The notes below the pieces were generated by a model. It searched no databases. It saw only the letters and a list, made by a program, of their open reading frames with translations, and had not been told where the DNA came from. From contig NZ_NFUR01000001.1 in NCBI RefSeq assembly GCF_002127225.1, forward strand, positions 1,158,375-1,222,374: DNA of 64,000 bases, read 5' to 3'. This document shows positions 1 through 8,121 of this stretch, piece by piece; position 1 is the first letter of the stretch, and every line of letters begins with the position of its first letter. The stretch is from Sphingomonas sp. IBVSS2 (GTDB lineage Bacteria; Pseudomonadota; Alphaproteobacteria; Sphingomonadales; Sphingomonadaceae). Made by a program: the position numbers and the translations under genes.

Positions 1-252
1 GTCGAGATTGGCGCGGCCATGCGCGTTCAACTTGATCTGCGCGAAGATGTGCGCGTTGAGCCCGATCTTCTGCCGGTCGACCAGCGCGACGCGCCGGGTG
101 ATGATTCCTTCCTTCTCCAGCCGGTCGACGCGGCGCCAGCAAGGCGAGCTCGACAGGCCGACCATCTCGCCGAGCCTGGCGGTGGGCATCGACGCATCTT
201 CCTGGAGCACCTGCAGGATCTTGCGTTCGAACGGATCGAGTTCGGCAGGCAA
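1..252 (-). CDS. Lrp/AsnC-family transcriptional regulator, C-terminus cut by window edge
   Basis: DNA-binding regulator of the leucine-responsive family, probably controlling the divergent amino acid dehydrogenase. The 84 visible residues carry the N-terminal winged helix-turn-helix; the recognition helix region reads LSSSPCWRRVDRLEKEGII, as in Lrp/AsnC proteins. The ligand-binding RAM domain lies beyond the window. I chose the TTG at 252-250 because GGAGA sits just upstream (about 259-263), the protein then begins MPAELDPFERKILQ as family members do, and no ATG/GTG fits. The divergent layout with a leucine-dehydrogenase-type gene fits a local activator/repressor of branched-chain amino acid breakdown; that role is inferred. 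Confidence 0.85.
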   Translation of the reverse strand, partial: MPAELDPFERKILQVLQEDASMPTARLGEMVGLSSSPCWRRVDRLEKEGIITRRVALVDRQKIGLNAHIFAQIKLNAHGRANLD

Positions 253-263
253 ATCTGTTCTCC

Positions 264-294
264 AATTCGGCAGAATTCGGTAGGATTTTGCCGA
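264..294. promoter_or_regulatory. Candidate Lrp operator between the divergent genes
   Basis: The 7-mer AATTCGG occurs twice as a direct repeat one helical turn apart (264-270 and 274-280), and TCGGCA at 267-272 is inverted as TGCCGA at 289-294. The site lies just upstream of the Lrp-type start and about 85-110 bases from the dehydrogenase start, where an autoregulatory Lrp site is expected. The repeats are seen; the function is inferred. Confidence 0.4.
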
Positions 295-376
295 TATATG
301 CTTGGAATACGCGAACGAGGCCAGTTTATCCCGCAGGATCATGAAAGAGTCGCCCCTGGATTTCAGGAGCGCTTTC

Positions 377-1444
377 ATGGTCGATGCCCCGCAAGTTACC
401 GCCACCCCGCCGGAGAGCGTGCATGTGCTGCGCGATGCCGAGAGCGGGCTGGACGGCGTGATCGTGCTCCACTCCACACGGCGCGGCCCCGCGGCGGGGG
501 GATGCCGGCTGTGGCGCTATGGCGACCATGCCGCGCTGGTCGGCGATGCGATGCGGCTGGCCGAGGGCATGACCTTCAAGAATGCGATGGCCGATCTGCC
601 CCTGGGCGGCGGCAAGGCGGTGCTGAACCTGCCGGCGGGCGATTTCGACCGGCGCCGGCTGTTTGCGGCGTTCGGCCGGGCGGTGGCGCGGCTCGAGGGC
701 GGCTATGTCACCGCCGAGGATGTCGGCACCTGTGTGGCCGATATGGAAGCGGTGCGCGGCCAGACCCGCCATGTCGCCGGCCTGCCGCCCCGGGGTGGCA
801 GGCCCGGCGGCGATCCCTCGCCCTGGACGGCGCGCGGCGTGTTCCTGGCGATGGAGGAAGCCGTCCGCCGCCAGCTGGGCAGCGATCTGCGCGGGGTGCG
901 TGTCGCGGTGCAGGGGCTCGGCAATGTCGGCTCCGCGCTGTGCGGAATGCTCCATGCGGCGGGCGCGCGGCTGATCGTCGCCGAGCCGCGCCCCGGCGTC
1001 GCCGCGGATATCGCCTGCCGCTATGATGCGGAGATCATGGGCCGCGACAGCATCCTCGATGCCCGCTGCGCGGTCTTCGCGCCCTGTGCGCTGGGTGGGG
1101 TGCTCGATGGCGACGCCGTGGCGCGGCTGCGCGCGCGCATCGTCTGCGGCGCCGCGAACAATGTGCTCGCCACGCCCGAGGATGGCGACCGGCTCGCCGA
1201 TCGCGGCATCCTCTATGCGCCCGACTATGTCGTGAACGCGGGCGGGATCATCAGCGTCGCCGGGGAATATCTCGGCTGGAGCGCCGATGAAGTGGCGGCG
1301 CGCGTCCATGCGACCGGCCTGCGGCTCGGCGCGGTGCTCGCCCATGCCGCGCGCGAGGGGCTGGCGCCGCATCGTGCCGCCGACGCGCTCGCCCGCGCGC
1401 GGATCGTCGCGGCATCGCCGGCGCCGGTGCGCGAAGCCGCCTGA
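377..1444 (+). CDS. Glu/Leu/Phe/Val dehydrogenase, leucine-dehydrogenase type
   Basis: Predicted cytoplasmic NAD-dependent oxidative deaminase of branched-chain amino acids (for example L-leucine to 4-methyl-2-oxopentanoate). The 355-residue product has GMTFKNA with K68 and LPLGGGKAV with K80, the same numbering as the substrate and catalytic lysines of Bacillus leucine dehydrogenase. A Rossmann GxGxxG lies at 180-185 (QGLGNVG). That numbering and the CAGGAG at 364-369, seven bases before ATG 377, favour this start over in-frame upstream ATGs at 302 and 341. It is divergent from the Lrp-type gene. A valine- or phenylalanine-preferring enzyme cannot be excluded. Confidence 0.88.
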   Translation: MVDAPQVTATPPESVHVLRDAESGLDGVIVLHSTRRGPAAGGCRLWRYGDHAALVGDAMRLAEGMTFKNAMADLPLGGGKAVLNLPAGDFDRRRLFAAFGRAVARLEGGYVTAEDVGTCVADMEAVRGQTRHVAGLPPRGGRPGGDPSPWTARGVFLAMEEAVRRQLGSDLRGVRVAVQGLGNVGSALCGMLHAAGARLIVAEPRPGVAADIACRYDAEIMGRDSILDARCAVFAPCALGGVLDGDAVARLRARIVCGAANNVLATPEDGDRLADRGILYAPDYVVNAGGIISVAGEYLGWSADEVAARVHATGLRLGAVLAHAAREGLAPHRAADALARARIVAASPAPVREAA

Positions 1445-1452
1445 GCCCGGCC

Positions 1453-1686
1453 ATGCGGTTCGACATCATGGGCGAGGCGAGCGCTGCCCTGCTGTGCCGC
1501 CTGGTCGGGCTGGCCGCGCAGCATGATCTCGCGGCGCCGGCCATGGAGGTGCGGGTGACGCCCGAGCGCATGACCGTGCGGCTCGAGCTCGACGGCCTGG
1601 CCGGGCCGCCGGGCAGGATCGTGGCGGAGAAGATGCGCCGCTGCATTGGTGTCGAAGCGGTGGCGCTCGACGGGGTGCCGCTTTAG
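1453..1686 (+). CDS. Small uncharacterised protein downstream of the dehydrogenase
   Basis: The 77-residue ORF starts eight bases after the dehydrogenase stop and is probably cotranscribed. It has no signal peptide or membrane segment. The alternation of strand-like stretches (MEVRVTPERMTVRLEL) and a helix ending in MRRCIGVEAVAL resembles a small ACT-like fold, but this is an impression from pattern only. The last four bases overlap the convergent tetR stop. Function is unknown. It could be a small regulatory or binding partner of the dehydrogenase, but nothing in the sequence proves it. Confidence 0.6.
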   Translation: MRFDIMGEASAALLCRLVGLAAQHDLAAPAMEVRVTPERMTVRLELDGLAGPPGRIVAEKMRRCIGVEAVALDGVPL

Positions 1687-2312
1687 GCGGGCGCGAACGC
1701 GCGCAGGAACACTTCGGCCATCTGCGTGGCCTCGTGGTCACGCTCGGCCGCCGACAGTTCCTGCCCCCAGATCATGCGCTGCTGCACGCCGAGGCAGAGC
1801 GAGGCGAGCACGCGCGCCGCGAACAGCGGGTCCGCGCGGCGGAGCGTCCCCGCATCCATCGCGCGCTCGAGAAAACCGGCGAGCAGCTGCTGGGTGGGCA
1901 TGGGCGCGCGGCGATAGAAGATGTCGCCGATCTCGGGAAAGCGGCTGACTTCCGAGGCGATCAGCCGGTGCAGCCGCAATCCGTCGGGCGACGAGATCTT
2001 GGCGATGAAGCCCCGGCAGAATTGCAGCACGGCGGCGCGCACATCCTCGCCCGGCTTGAGCACATCGGCCAGCTGGCCGCGATATTCCCTGGTCGCATCG
2101 TCGAGCACCGCGGCGAACAGCTCTTCCTTCGACGGGAAATAGTTCCACAGCGTGCCCTTGGAACCGCCAAGCTCCGCCGAGATCGCCGACATCGAAGCGC
2201 CGGAATAGCCCTGGTCGAGGAACACGCGCTTGGCGATCGCCAGGATCGCCTCGCGCCGTTCCTCCTTGCGCGCCTCGCGCTTGCCGGACGGTCTATCCAG
2301 TATTTTTTCCAT
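1683..2312 (-). CDS. TetR-family repressor of the adjacent efflux operon
   Basis: The 209-residue regulator has a TetR N-terminal helix-turn-helix (about residues 18-65; MSAISAELGGSKGTLWNYF is the recognition region) and a larger ligand-binding helical domain with an AefR-like look (FLERAMDAGTLRRADP, LCLGVQQRMIWG). It is divergent from the NodT/EmrA/EmrB operon, and two matching palindromes lie in the shared promoter region, so it is probably that operon's drug-responsive repressor and its own. The ATG at 2312 falls about seven bases past a good -10, and no ribosome-binding site precedes it, so the transcript may be leaderless. Confidence 0.88.
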   Translation of the reverse strand: MEKILDRPSGKREARKEERREAILAIAKRVFLDQGYSGASMSAISAELGGSKGTLWNYFPSKEELFAAVLDDATREYRGQLADVLKPGEDVRAAVLQFCRGFIAKISSPDGLRLHRLIASEVSRFPEIGDIFYRRAPMPTQQLLAGFLERAMDAGTLRRADPLFAARVLASLCLGVQQRMIWGQELSAAERDHEATQMAEVFLRAFAPA

Positions 2313-2314
2313 AA

Positions 2315-2332
2315 CCGTACTATAGGGTACGA
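2315..2332. promoter_or_regulatory. TetR operator 1, overlapping the tetR -10 box
   Basis: CCGTAC-TATAGG-GTACGA is an inverted repeat with 6-base arms (5 of 6 pairs) and a 6-base spacer. On the minus strand it covers TATAGT (2324-2319), the apparent -10 of the tetR promoter, whose -35 TTGTCA is at 2346-2341 with a 16-base spacer. Binding here would shut off tetR itself. Confidence 0.6.
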
Positions 2333-2339
2333 TTACGGG

Positions 2340-2346
2340 TTGACAA
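2340..2346. promoter_or_regulatory. Overlapping divergent -35 elements
   Basis: TTGACAA at 2340-2346 reads as a consensus -35 TTGACA on the plus strand for the efflux operon and as TTGTCA on the minus strand for tetR. The tetR side has a good -10 (TATAGT). The plus side has only a weak -10 (CATCTG at 2363-2368, 17-base spacer), which would start transcription near operator 2. Confidence 0.45.
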
Positions 2347-2373
2347 GATGGCGGCCCGCGCCCATCTGCCGCG

Positions 2374-2391
2374 CCGTACCCGACAGTACGG
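2374..2391. promoter_or_regulatory. TetR operator 2, in front of the efflux operon
   Basis: CCGTAC-CCGACA-GTACGG is a perfect 6-base inverted repeat with a 6-base spacer, the same arms and spacing as operator 1, located 59 bases away and ending 10 bases before the first efflux gene. The pair is the expected layout for one repressor controlling both divergent transcripts. Confidence 0.65.
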
Positions 2392-2401
2392 TATTTAAAT
2401 C

Positions 2402-3871
2402 ATGATCCGATTCTCCCTTCGTCCGTTGCTGCTCGTCGCGACTGCCGGGACCGCGCTGCTTTCCGCGTGCGCGCCGGTGCCGCAGCTCGGCGCCCGTCCC
2501 GAAGTGCGTGCGGCGGCCGGCTATGCCGCCGACCAGTCGCTGGCCGCCCGGGCGGATGCCGCGAACTGGCCCGCCAACGATTGGTGGAGCGCCTATGGCG
2601 ATACGCAGCTGAGCGAGCTGATCGCGGAGGGGCTGGCCGGCTCGCCCGATCTCGCCGCCGCCGCCGCGCGCCTGCGCTCGGCCCAGGCCTATGCCCAGCA
2701 GGCCGGCGCCGCGCTGCTGCCGTCGGTGGGCGTCCAGGCGGGCGCGACCGAGGGCAAGCAGAGCTACAATAACGGCATTCCCGCCGCCTTCGTGCCCAAG
2801 GGCTGGAACGACAGCGGCCAGGTCGCGGCGAACCTGAGCTTCGATCTCGACCTGTGGGGCAAGAACCGGGCCTCGCTCGCTGCCGCCACCTCGGATGCCG
2901 CGGCCGCGCGGATCGAGCTGGAGCAGTCGCGGCTCGTGCTCTCGACCAACATCGCCAGCGCCTATGCCGATCTCGCGCGCCTGGCCTCGCAGCGCGGCGT
3001 CCAAGCCAAGGCGCTGGAGCTGCGCACCCAGACGCAGAAGCTGGTGAGCGACCGGGTGACCAACGGGCTCGATACCCGCGCCGAGCTGAAACAGGCCGAC
3101 GCCGCGGTGCCTGCCGCCCGCGCCGACCTGGCCGCCACCGACGAGGCGATCGGACTTACCCGCAACCGCATCGCCGCGCTGCTCGGCAAGGGGCCGGACC
3201 GCGGGCTGACCATCGCGCTGCCCGCCGGCCCGGCCGGCGCGCACGGGCTGCCGGCGGGCGTCACCACCGACCTGATCGGCCGCCGTCCGGACATCGCCGC
3301 CGCCCGCGCCCGGGTGGAGGCCGCCGCAAGCCGCATCAAGGTGGCGCGCGCCGATTTCTATCCCTCGATCAACCTCAGCGCGCTGATCGGCTTCCAGGCC
3401 TTCGGGCTCGACAATCTGTTCAAGAGCGGATCGACCTATGGTTCGGTCGGCCCGGCGATCAGCCTGCCGATCTTCCGGGGCGGGCAGTTGGCCGGCCAGT
3501 ACAAGGGCGCCCGCGCCGGCTATGACGAAGCGGTCGCGACCTATGATTCGACCGTGACCACCGCCTATCGCGAAGTCGCCGATGCGGTGACCAGCAAGAA
3601 CGCCTTGGTCACGCGCCTTTCGGAAAGCCGCCAGGCGCTCGCCGATTCCGAGGCCGCCTATGCGATCGCCCGCCAGCGCTACGAGGGTGGCCTGTCGACC
3701 TTTCTCGACGTGCTGACCGCCGAGCAGGGCGTGCTGCAGAACCGCCAGATCGTCGCCGATCTCGAGGCGCGGGCGTTCACGCTCGACGTCCAGCTGGTCC
3801 GCGCGCTGGGCGGGGGCTTTTCCACCGACACCGCGGCCGCCGCCGCAACCAAGGACTCGACCCATGGCTGA
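2402..3871 (+). CDS. NodT-family efflux outer membrane lipoprotein
   Basis: Outer membrane channel (OprM/TolC class) of a tripartite drug exporter. The 489-residue product has a lipoprotein signal with lipobox LLSAC and predicted lipidated Cys23, then two outer-membrane-efflux repeats rich in alternating helices (LRSAQAYAQQAGAALLPSVG, QRYEGGLSTFLDVLTAEQ). It is the first gene of a three-gene operon and overlaps the adaptor gene by eight bases. No clear ribosome-binding site precedes ATG 2402. It could also serve the neighbouring metal RND pump, which lacks its own channel gene. Confidence 0.92.
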   Translation: MIRFSLRPLLLVATAGTALLSACAPVPQLGARPEVRAAAGYAADQSLAARADAANWPANDWWSAYGDTQLSELIAEGLAGSPDLAAAAARLRSAQAYAQQAGAALLPSVGVQAGATEGKQSYNNGIPAAFVPKGWNDSGQVAANLSFDLDLWGKNRASLAAATSDAAAARIELEQSRLVLSTNIASAYADLARLASQRGVQAKALELRTQTQKLVSDRVTNGLDTRAELKQADAAVPAARADLAATDEAIGLTRNRIAALLGKGPDRGLTIALPAGPAGAHGLPAGVTTDLIGRRPDIAAARARVEAAASRIKVARADFYPSINLSALIGFQAFGLDNLFKSGSTYGSVGPAISLPIFRGGQLAGQYKGARAGYDEAVATYDSTVTTAYREVADAVTSKNALVTRLSESRQALADSEAAYAIARQRYEGGLSTFLDVLTAEQGVLQNRQIVADLEARAFTLDVQLVRALGGGFSTDTAAAAATKDSTHG

Positions 3872-5009
3872 TGCCGAACCCCAGATCCATGTCGCAAGCG
3901 CCGACGCGGCGCCCGCCAAGCCCAGCCTGCGCCGACGGCTGCTCACCGGCATCGCCGGCGCGGTGCTGATCGCCGGTGTCGGCTATGGCGCCTGGTACGT
4001 GCTGGTCGGCAGCCATTACATCAGCACCGACAATGCCTATGTCGGCGCCGACACCGCCAGCGTCACGCCGATGATCGCGGCACAGGTGGCCGGCGTCGCG
4101 GTGTCCGATACCCAGGCGGTGAAGCGGGGCGACGTGCTCGTCCGGCTCGACGACAGCGACGCGCGGATCGCGCTCGCCCAGGCCGAGGCGGATCTCGCCA
4201 AGGCCCGCCGCCAATACGGCCAGACCTCGGCCACCAGCGCGGCGCTCGCCGCGCAGGTCCAGGCCCGTGGTGCCGATATTTCCCGAGCCCGTGCCCAGCT
4301 CGTCGCCGCCGAGGCGGATTACGAGAAGGCGCGGGTGGACCTCGCCCGGCGCCAGCGCCTCGCCCCCAATGGTGCGGTGTCGGGCGAGGAGCTCACCTCG
4401 GCGACCAACGCCTTCTCCTCGGCCAAGGCCAATCTGGAGCTGGCGAGGGCCGGCGTGGCCCAGGCCAACTCGACGCGCGGCGCGGCCAGCGGCGAGCTTG
4501 CGGCGAACAATGCGCTGATCAGCGGCACCACCGCCAATTCGGCGCCGGAAGTGCTCTCCGCCCAGGCCAGGGTGGCGCAGGCGCGGCTCGACCTCGATCG
4601 CACCGTGATCCGCGCGCCGATCGACGGCGTGGTGACGCGCCGCAACGTCCAGGTCGGCCAGCGCGTCGCCCCGGGCGCGCAGCTGATGCTGGTCGTTCCG
4701 GTGGGCCAGCTCTATGTCGACGCCAATTTCAAGGAAGGCCAGCTGACCCGCGTGAAGGTCGGCCAGCCGGTGACGCTCAAGTCCGACCTTTATGGCGGCG
4801 GCGTCGAATATCACGGCAAGGTCGTCGGTCTGTCGGGCGGCACCGGCTCGTCCTTCGCGCTGATCCCGGCGCAGAACGCCACGGGCAACTGGATCAAGGT
4901 GGTCCAGCGCCTGCCGGTGCGCGTCGCGCTCGATCCCAGGGAGCTTGCCGAGCACCCGCTCCGGGTCGGCCTTTCCATGGACGCCGAGATCGACGTCTCG
5001 AAGAACTGA
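3864..5009 (+). CDS. HlyD/EmrA-type membrane fusion protein
   Basis: Periplasmic adaptor linking an inner membrane MFS pump to the outer membrane channel. The 381-residue protein has a cytoplasmic N-tail, one membrane anchor at about 23-47, the adaptor start ISTDNAYVGAD typical of EmrA, a central coiled-coil hairpin of Ala/Gln-rich helices, and the lipoyl/barrel half-motif IRAPIDGVVTRRNVQVGQ. Its start overlaps the NodT stop, which suggests translational coupling, and the EmrB-type gene follows 11 bases later. Such systems usually export hydrophobic drugs or uncouplers; the substrate here is unknown. Confidence 0.92.
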   Translation: MADAEPQIHVASADAAPAKPSLRRRLLTGIAGAVLIAGVGYGAWYVLVGSHYISTDNAYVGADTASVTPMIAAQVAGVAVSDTQAVKRGDVLVRLDDSDARIALAQAEADLAKARRQYGQTSATSAALAAQVQARGADISRARAQLVAAEADYEKARVDLARRQRLAPNGAVSGEELTSATNAFSSAKANLELARAGVAQANSTRGAASGELAANNALISGTTANSAPEVLSAQARVAQARLDLDRTVIRAPIDGVVTRRNVQVGQRVAPGAQLMLVVPVGQLYVDANFKEGQLTRVKVGQPVTLKSDLYGGGVEYHGKVVGLSGGTGSSFALIPAQNATGNWIKVVQRLPVRVALDPRELAEHPLRVGLSMDAEIDVSKN

Positions 5010-5020
5010 GGACGGCTGCG

Positions 5021-6550
5021 ATGAACGGCAAGACCGAGACGGCGGCGCCCCTGACCGGGCTGCCGCTGATCCTTGCGGGCGTGGTGCTCGCGCTGACCAA
5101 CTTCATGGTGGTGCTCGATACCACCATCGCCAACGTCTCGGTCCCGCACATCTCGGGCAGCCTCGGCATCTCGGGCAGCCAGGGGACGTGGATCATCACT
5201 TCCTATGCCGTGGCGGAGGCCGTGTGCGTGCCGCTGACCGGCTGGCTCGCCGGGCGCTTCGGCACCGTGCGTACCTTCACCTTCGGGATGATCGGTTTCG
5301 GCGTCTTCTCGGTGCTGTGCGGCCTGTCGACCTCGCTCGGCATGCTCGTCGCCTGCCGTGTCGGCCAGGGGCTGTGCGGCGGCCCGCTGATGCCGCTGTC
5401 GCAGACGCTGCTGATGCGCATCTTCAAGCCCGAGCAGCGCGCCCAGGCGATGGGCGTCTGGTCGATGACCACCGTCGTCGCGCCCATCCTGGGCCCGATC
5501 CTGGGCGGCACGATCTCGGACAGCTGGTCGTGGCACTGGATCTTCTTCATCAACATCCCCGTCGCCGCCCTGTGCGCGTTCGGCGGCATGCGGCTGCTCT
5601 CCAGGGTCGAGACGCCAACGAGCAAGCTGCGCGTCGACCGGGTCGGGCTGATGCTGATGCTGCTGTGGATCGGCGCGCTGCAGATCATGCTCGATCTCGG
5701 CCGCGAGCATGACTGGTTCAACGACCGCACGATCGTGATGCTCGGCGTGACCGCGCTGATCGGCTTCATGGTCTTCCTCGCCTGGGAAGGCACCGAGGAC
5801 CAGCCGATCGTCGACCTGCGCGTGTTCCGGCACCGGGGCTTCACCGTGGCGGTGCTGTCGCTGGCCCTGGCCTTCGGCACCTTCTTCTCCTCGGCGGTGA
5901 TCATTCCGCAATGGCTGCAGACCAGCATGGGCTACACCGCGACCTATGCGGGCTATGCCACTGCCTTCACCGGCGTGGCGGCGGTGATCATGTCGCCGAT
6001 CGTCGCCAAGCTGACGAGCAAGGTCGATCCGCGGGCGCTGGTGTGCTTCGGCATATTGTGGCTGGGCTTCACCTCGCTGCTGCGGGTCCATTGGAACAGC
6101 CAGGCCGATTTCTGGAGCCTCGCATTCCCGCAGATGCTGCAAGGCATCGGCATGCCGTTCTTCTTCATTCCGCTGACCACGCTGGCGCTGGGTTCGGTGC
6201 GGCCGGAGGAGACGGCGTCGGCGGCGGGCGTGATGGCGTTCCTGCGGACGATGGCGGGCGCGATCGGCACGTCGGTATCGACCACCGCCTGGGACGACAG
6301 CGCCCGCGTCGCCCGCAGCGAGATCGCCGCGCGGCTGAACAGCGACGGCACCGTCGATGCGATGGCGGCGCAGGGCTTCTCGCTCGACCAGGCGCGGCTC
6401 GCGATCGCGCAGCTGGTCGACAAGGAGGCCTTTGCGCTGGCGACGAGCCACATCTTCCTGATCTCCGCCTTCGTCTTCGTCGGCGCGGCGATGATCATCT
6501 GGCTGACCCCGCGCCCGCGCCGGGCGGTGGGGGCGGGCGCGGCGCATTAG
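5021..6550 (+). CDS. DHA2-family MFS multidrug transporter, EmrB type
   Basis: Inner membrane proton-drug antiporter of the 14-helix DHA2 family, 509 residues. Visible signatures are the first-helix motif VVLDTTIANVSVPHISG, MFS motif A (GWLAGRFGTVRTF) and antiporter motif C (GPILGGTISD). It is the third gene of the efflux operon and would complete an EmrAB-NodT pump spanning both membranes. Regulation is probably by the divergent TetR protein. No terminator is obvious in the 53 bases before the next gene, so read-through into the metal efflux genes is possible. Confidence 0.93.
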   Translation: MNGKTETAAPLTGLPLILAGVVLALTNFMVVLDTTIANVSVPHISGSLGISGSQGTWIITSYAVAEAVCVPLTGWLAGRFGTVRTFTFGMIGFGVFSVLCGLSTSLGMLVACRVGQGLCGGPLMPLSQTLLMRIFKPEQRAQAMGVWSMTTVVAPILGPILGGTISDSWSWHWIFFINIPVAALCAFGGMRLLSRVETPTSKLRVDRVGLMLMLLWIGALQIMLDLGREHDWFNDRTIVMLGVTALIGFMVFLAWEGTEDQPIVDLRVFRHRGFTVAVLSLALAFGTFFSSAVIIPQWLQTSMGYTATYAGYATAFTGVAAVIMSPIVAKLTSKVDPRALVCFGILWLGFTSLLRVHWNSQADFWSLAFPQMLQGIGMPFFFIPLTTLALGSVRPEETASAAGVMAFLRTMAGAIGTSVSTTAWDDSARVARSEIAARLNSDGTVDAMAAQGFSLDQARLAIAQLVDKEAFALATSHIFLISAFVFVGAAMIIWLTPRPRRAVGAGAAH

Positions 6551-6603
6551 GCCCGCCATCAGGGACGCTTACACATGGGCGTGGATGTGATAGGGACGCC
6601 GTG

Positions 6604-6936
6604 ATGCGCCTGTTGCTGCCCTTCATTGCCTGTCTGATGCTGGTGATCACCAGCCTGACGACGGTCGCGCATGCGACCGAGGCGCCGGAGCGGCATCTCA
6701 CCACGATCGAGATCGATGGCTGGCACGCCCCCGGCGACGCCGATGAAGTGCCGGCGGACCCCGACAAGAACTATCCGCATCATCATGCGACCTGCCACGG
6801 GCATGACCTTGCCGCGCCGGTAAAGGCGCCCGCGGCGCCGCTTGCCCATGGCGGCACCCGGCTGGCCTGGCGCATGGCCAGCGCCGAGCTCGCCGCGCGC
6901 GTGGCCGACACGCCGCTCAGACCACCGATCGCCTGA
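6604..6936 (+). CDS. Small His-rich secreted protein upstream of metal RND genes
   Basis: The 110-residue product has a clear Sec signal (MRLLLPFIACLMLVITSLTTVAHA, cleavage after AHA near residue 24) and a short mature chain with a metal-binding-like cluster HHHATCHGHD near residue 60. It lies 54 bases before the adaptor gene of a CzcA-type pump, and I infer a periplasmic metal-binding or sensing accessory of that pump. A GTG codon immediately precedes the ATG and could be used instead. I recognise no named family. Confidence 0.7.
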   Translation: MRLLLPFIACLMLVITSLTTVAHATEAPERHLTTIEIDGWHAPGDADEVPADPDKNYPHHHATCHGHDLAAPVKAPAAPLAHGGTRLAWRMASAELAARVADTPLRPPIA

Positions 6937-6990
6937 CACCGGCCTCCGCGCCCTTCGCGGCGCGTCTGTCCCTGTCAGGAGTTCAAGTTC

Positions 6991-8118
6991 ATGTATCGAA
7001 TCGCAGCGGCGCTTTGCGCCGCGACGCTCATTGCCGGTTGCGGCGCGCCCGCGCCCCAGCCGGAAAACAAGACCGCCGAGGCGCATGCCGAAGGCACCGC
7101 CACGCTCACCGCCGAACAGATCGCTTCGGCCAACATCACGCTGATCCGGCCCGGCCGGGGCGGCGCCGGGGCCGCGATCGAGGCGCCCGCGCTGCTCGAA
7201 AGCGATCCGGACGCCACCCGGGTGGTCGCCGCGCCGCTCGAAGGGCGGGTGATCGCGCTCGTCCGTAACCTGGGCGATGCCGTGCGCCGGGGCGAGACGC
7301 TGGCGGTGATCGAGAGCCGCCAGGCCGCCGGCCTCCAGGCCGAAGTGGAGAAGGCGCGGACCCGGCTGGAGCTCGCCCGCAAGACGCTGGCGCGCGACGA
7401 GGCGCTCTATGCGCGCGGCTTCCGCCCGCTGCGCGAAGTCGAGATCTCGCGCGCTGCCGCCGAACAGGCGGAGACCGATGTGCGGCTCGCGCGCCAGCAA
7501 GTGGCGGCTTCGGGCGTGCGCGGCGGCAGCCTCAACCGGATCGTGATCACCGCGCCGATCGCCGGCCGCGTCGTCGCGCGCAGCGCGGTGCCGGGCCAGA
7601 TGTTCACCGCCGATGCGGCGGAGACCGAGTTGTTCCGGATCGCGGCGCTCGAGCGGCTCAGCGTCGCCCTGTCGATCGCCGCCGGCGATGCCGCGCGGGT
7701 GCGGCCCGGCAATCCGGTCGAAGTGACGGCGGCGGGGCGCACCGCCATGGCGCGGGTGCGCTTCGTGGCGCCGGCGCTCGATCCGCAGACACGGCTCGTC
7801 CGGGTGATCGCCGATCTCGACAATCGCGGCGGCCAGTGGCGCGCGGGCGAACCGGTGCAGGCGCGGATCGAAGTCGCCGGAGCGGGCGATGCGCCGCTGA
7901 TGGTGCCGGCCACGGCGGTGCAGACGGTGGAGAACCGCCCCGTGCTGTTCGTGCGGACGCCGCAGGGCTTCCGCACCCAGCCGGTGACGCTGGGCGCGCG
8001 CGACGGCGCGATGGTCGCGATCCTCTCCGGCCTGGCGGACGGCGAGCAGATCGCCGCCACCAACACCTTCACGCTCAAGGCCGAGCTCGGCAAGGGCGAA
8101 GCGAGCCATGAGGACTGA
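6991..8118 (+). CDS. Metal RND efflux periplasmic adaptor, CzcB type
   Basis: Membrane fusion protein of a heavy-metal RND pump. The 375-residue protein is a predicted lipoprotein (lipobox LIAGC, Cys17), with a split lipoyl domain (VVAAPLEGRVIALVRNLGDAV and IVITAPIAGRVVAR), a coiled-coil hairpin between them, and a C-terminal barrel with VPATAVQTVENRPVLFVRT, as in CzcB/CusB proteins. AGGAG lies about eleven bases upstream. The pump gene follows after three bases, so the two are cotranscribed. The substrate metal cannot be read from this subunit. Confidence 0.9.
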   Translation: MYRIAAALCAATLIAGCGAPAPQPENKTAEAHAEGTATLTAEQIASANITLIRPGRGGAGAAIEAPALLESDPDATRVVAAPLEGRVIALVRNLGDAVRRGETLAVIESRQAAGLQAEVEKARTRLELARKTLARDEALYARGFRPLREVEISRAAAEQAETDVRLARQQVAASGVRGGSLNRIVITAPIAGRVVARSAVPGQMFTADAAETELFRIAALERLSVALSIAAGDAARVRPGNPVEVTAAGRTAMARVRFVAPALDPQTRLVRVIADLDNRGGQWRAGEPVQARIEVAGAGDAPLMVPATAVQTVENRPVLFVRTPQGFRTQPVTLGARDGAMVAILSGLADGEQIAATNTFTLKAELGKGEASHED

Positions 8119-8121
8119 GCC

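Noticed and set aside
302..376. Upstream in-frame ATGs (302 and 341) as start of the dehydrogenase
   Set aside because: Start at 377 has the best ribosome site and gives Lys68/Lys80 numbering identical to characterised leucine dehydrogenase.
2363..2368. CATCTG as -10 of the drug efflux operon
   Set aside because: It has correct spacing from TTGACA but matches the consensus at only two positions, so it is mentioned with the -35 entry and not listed as a promoter of its own.
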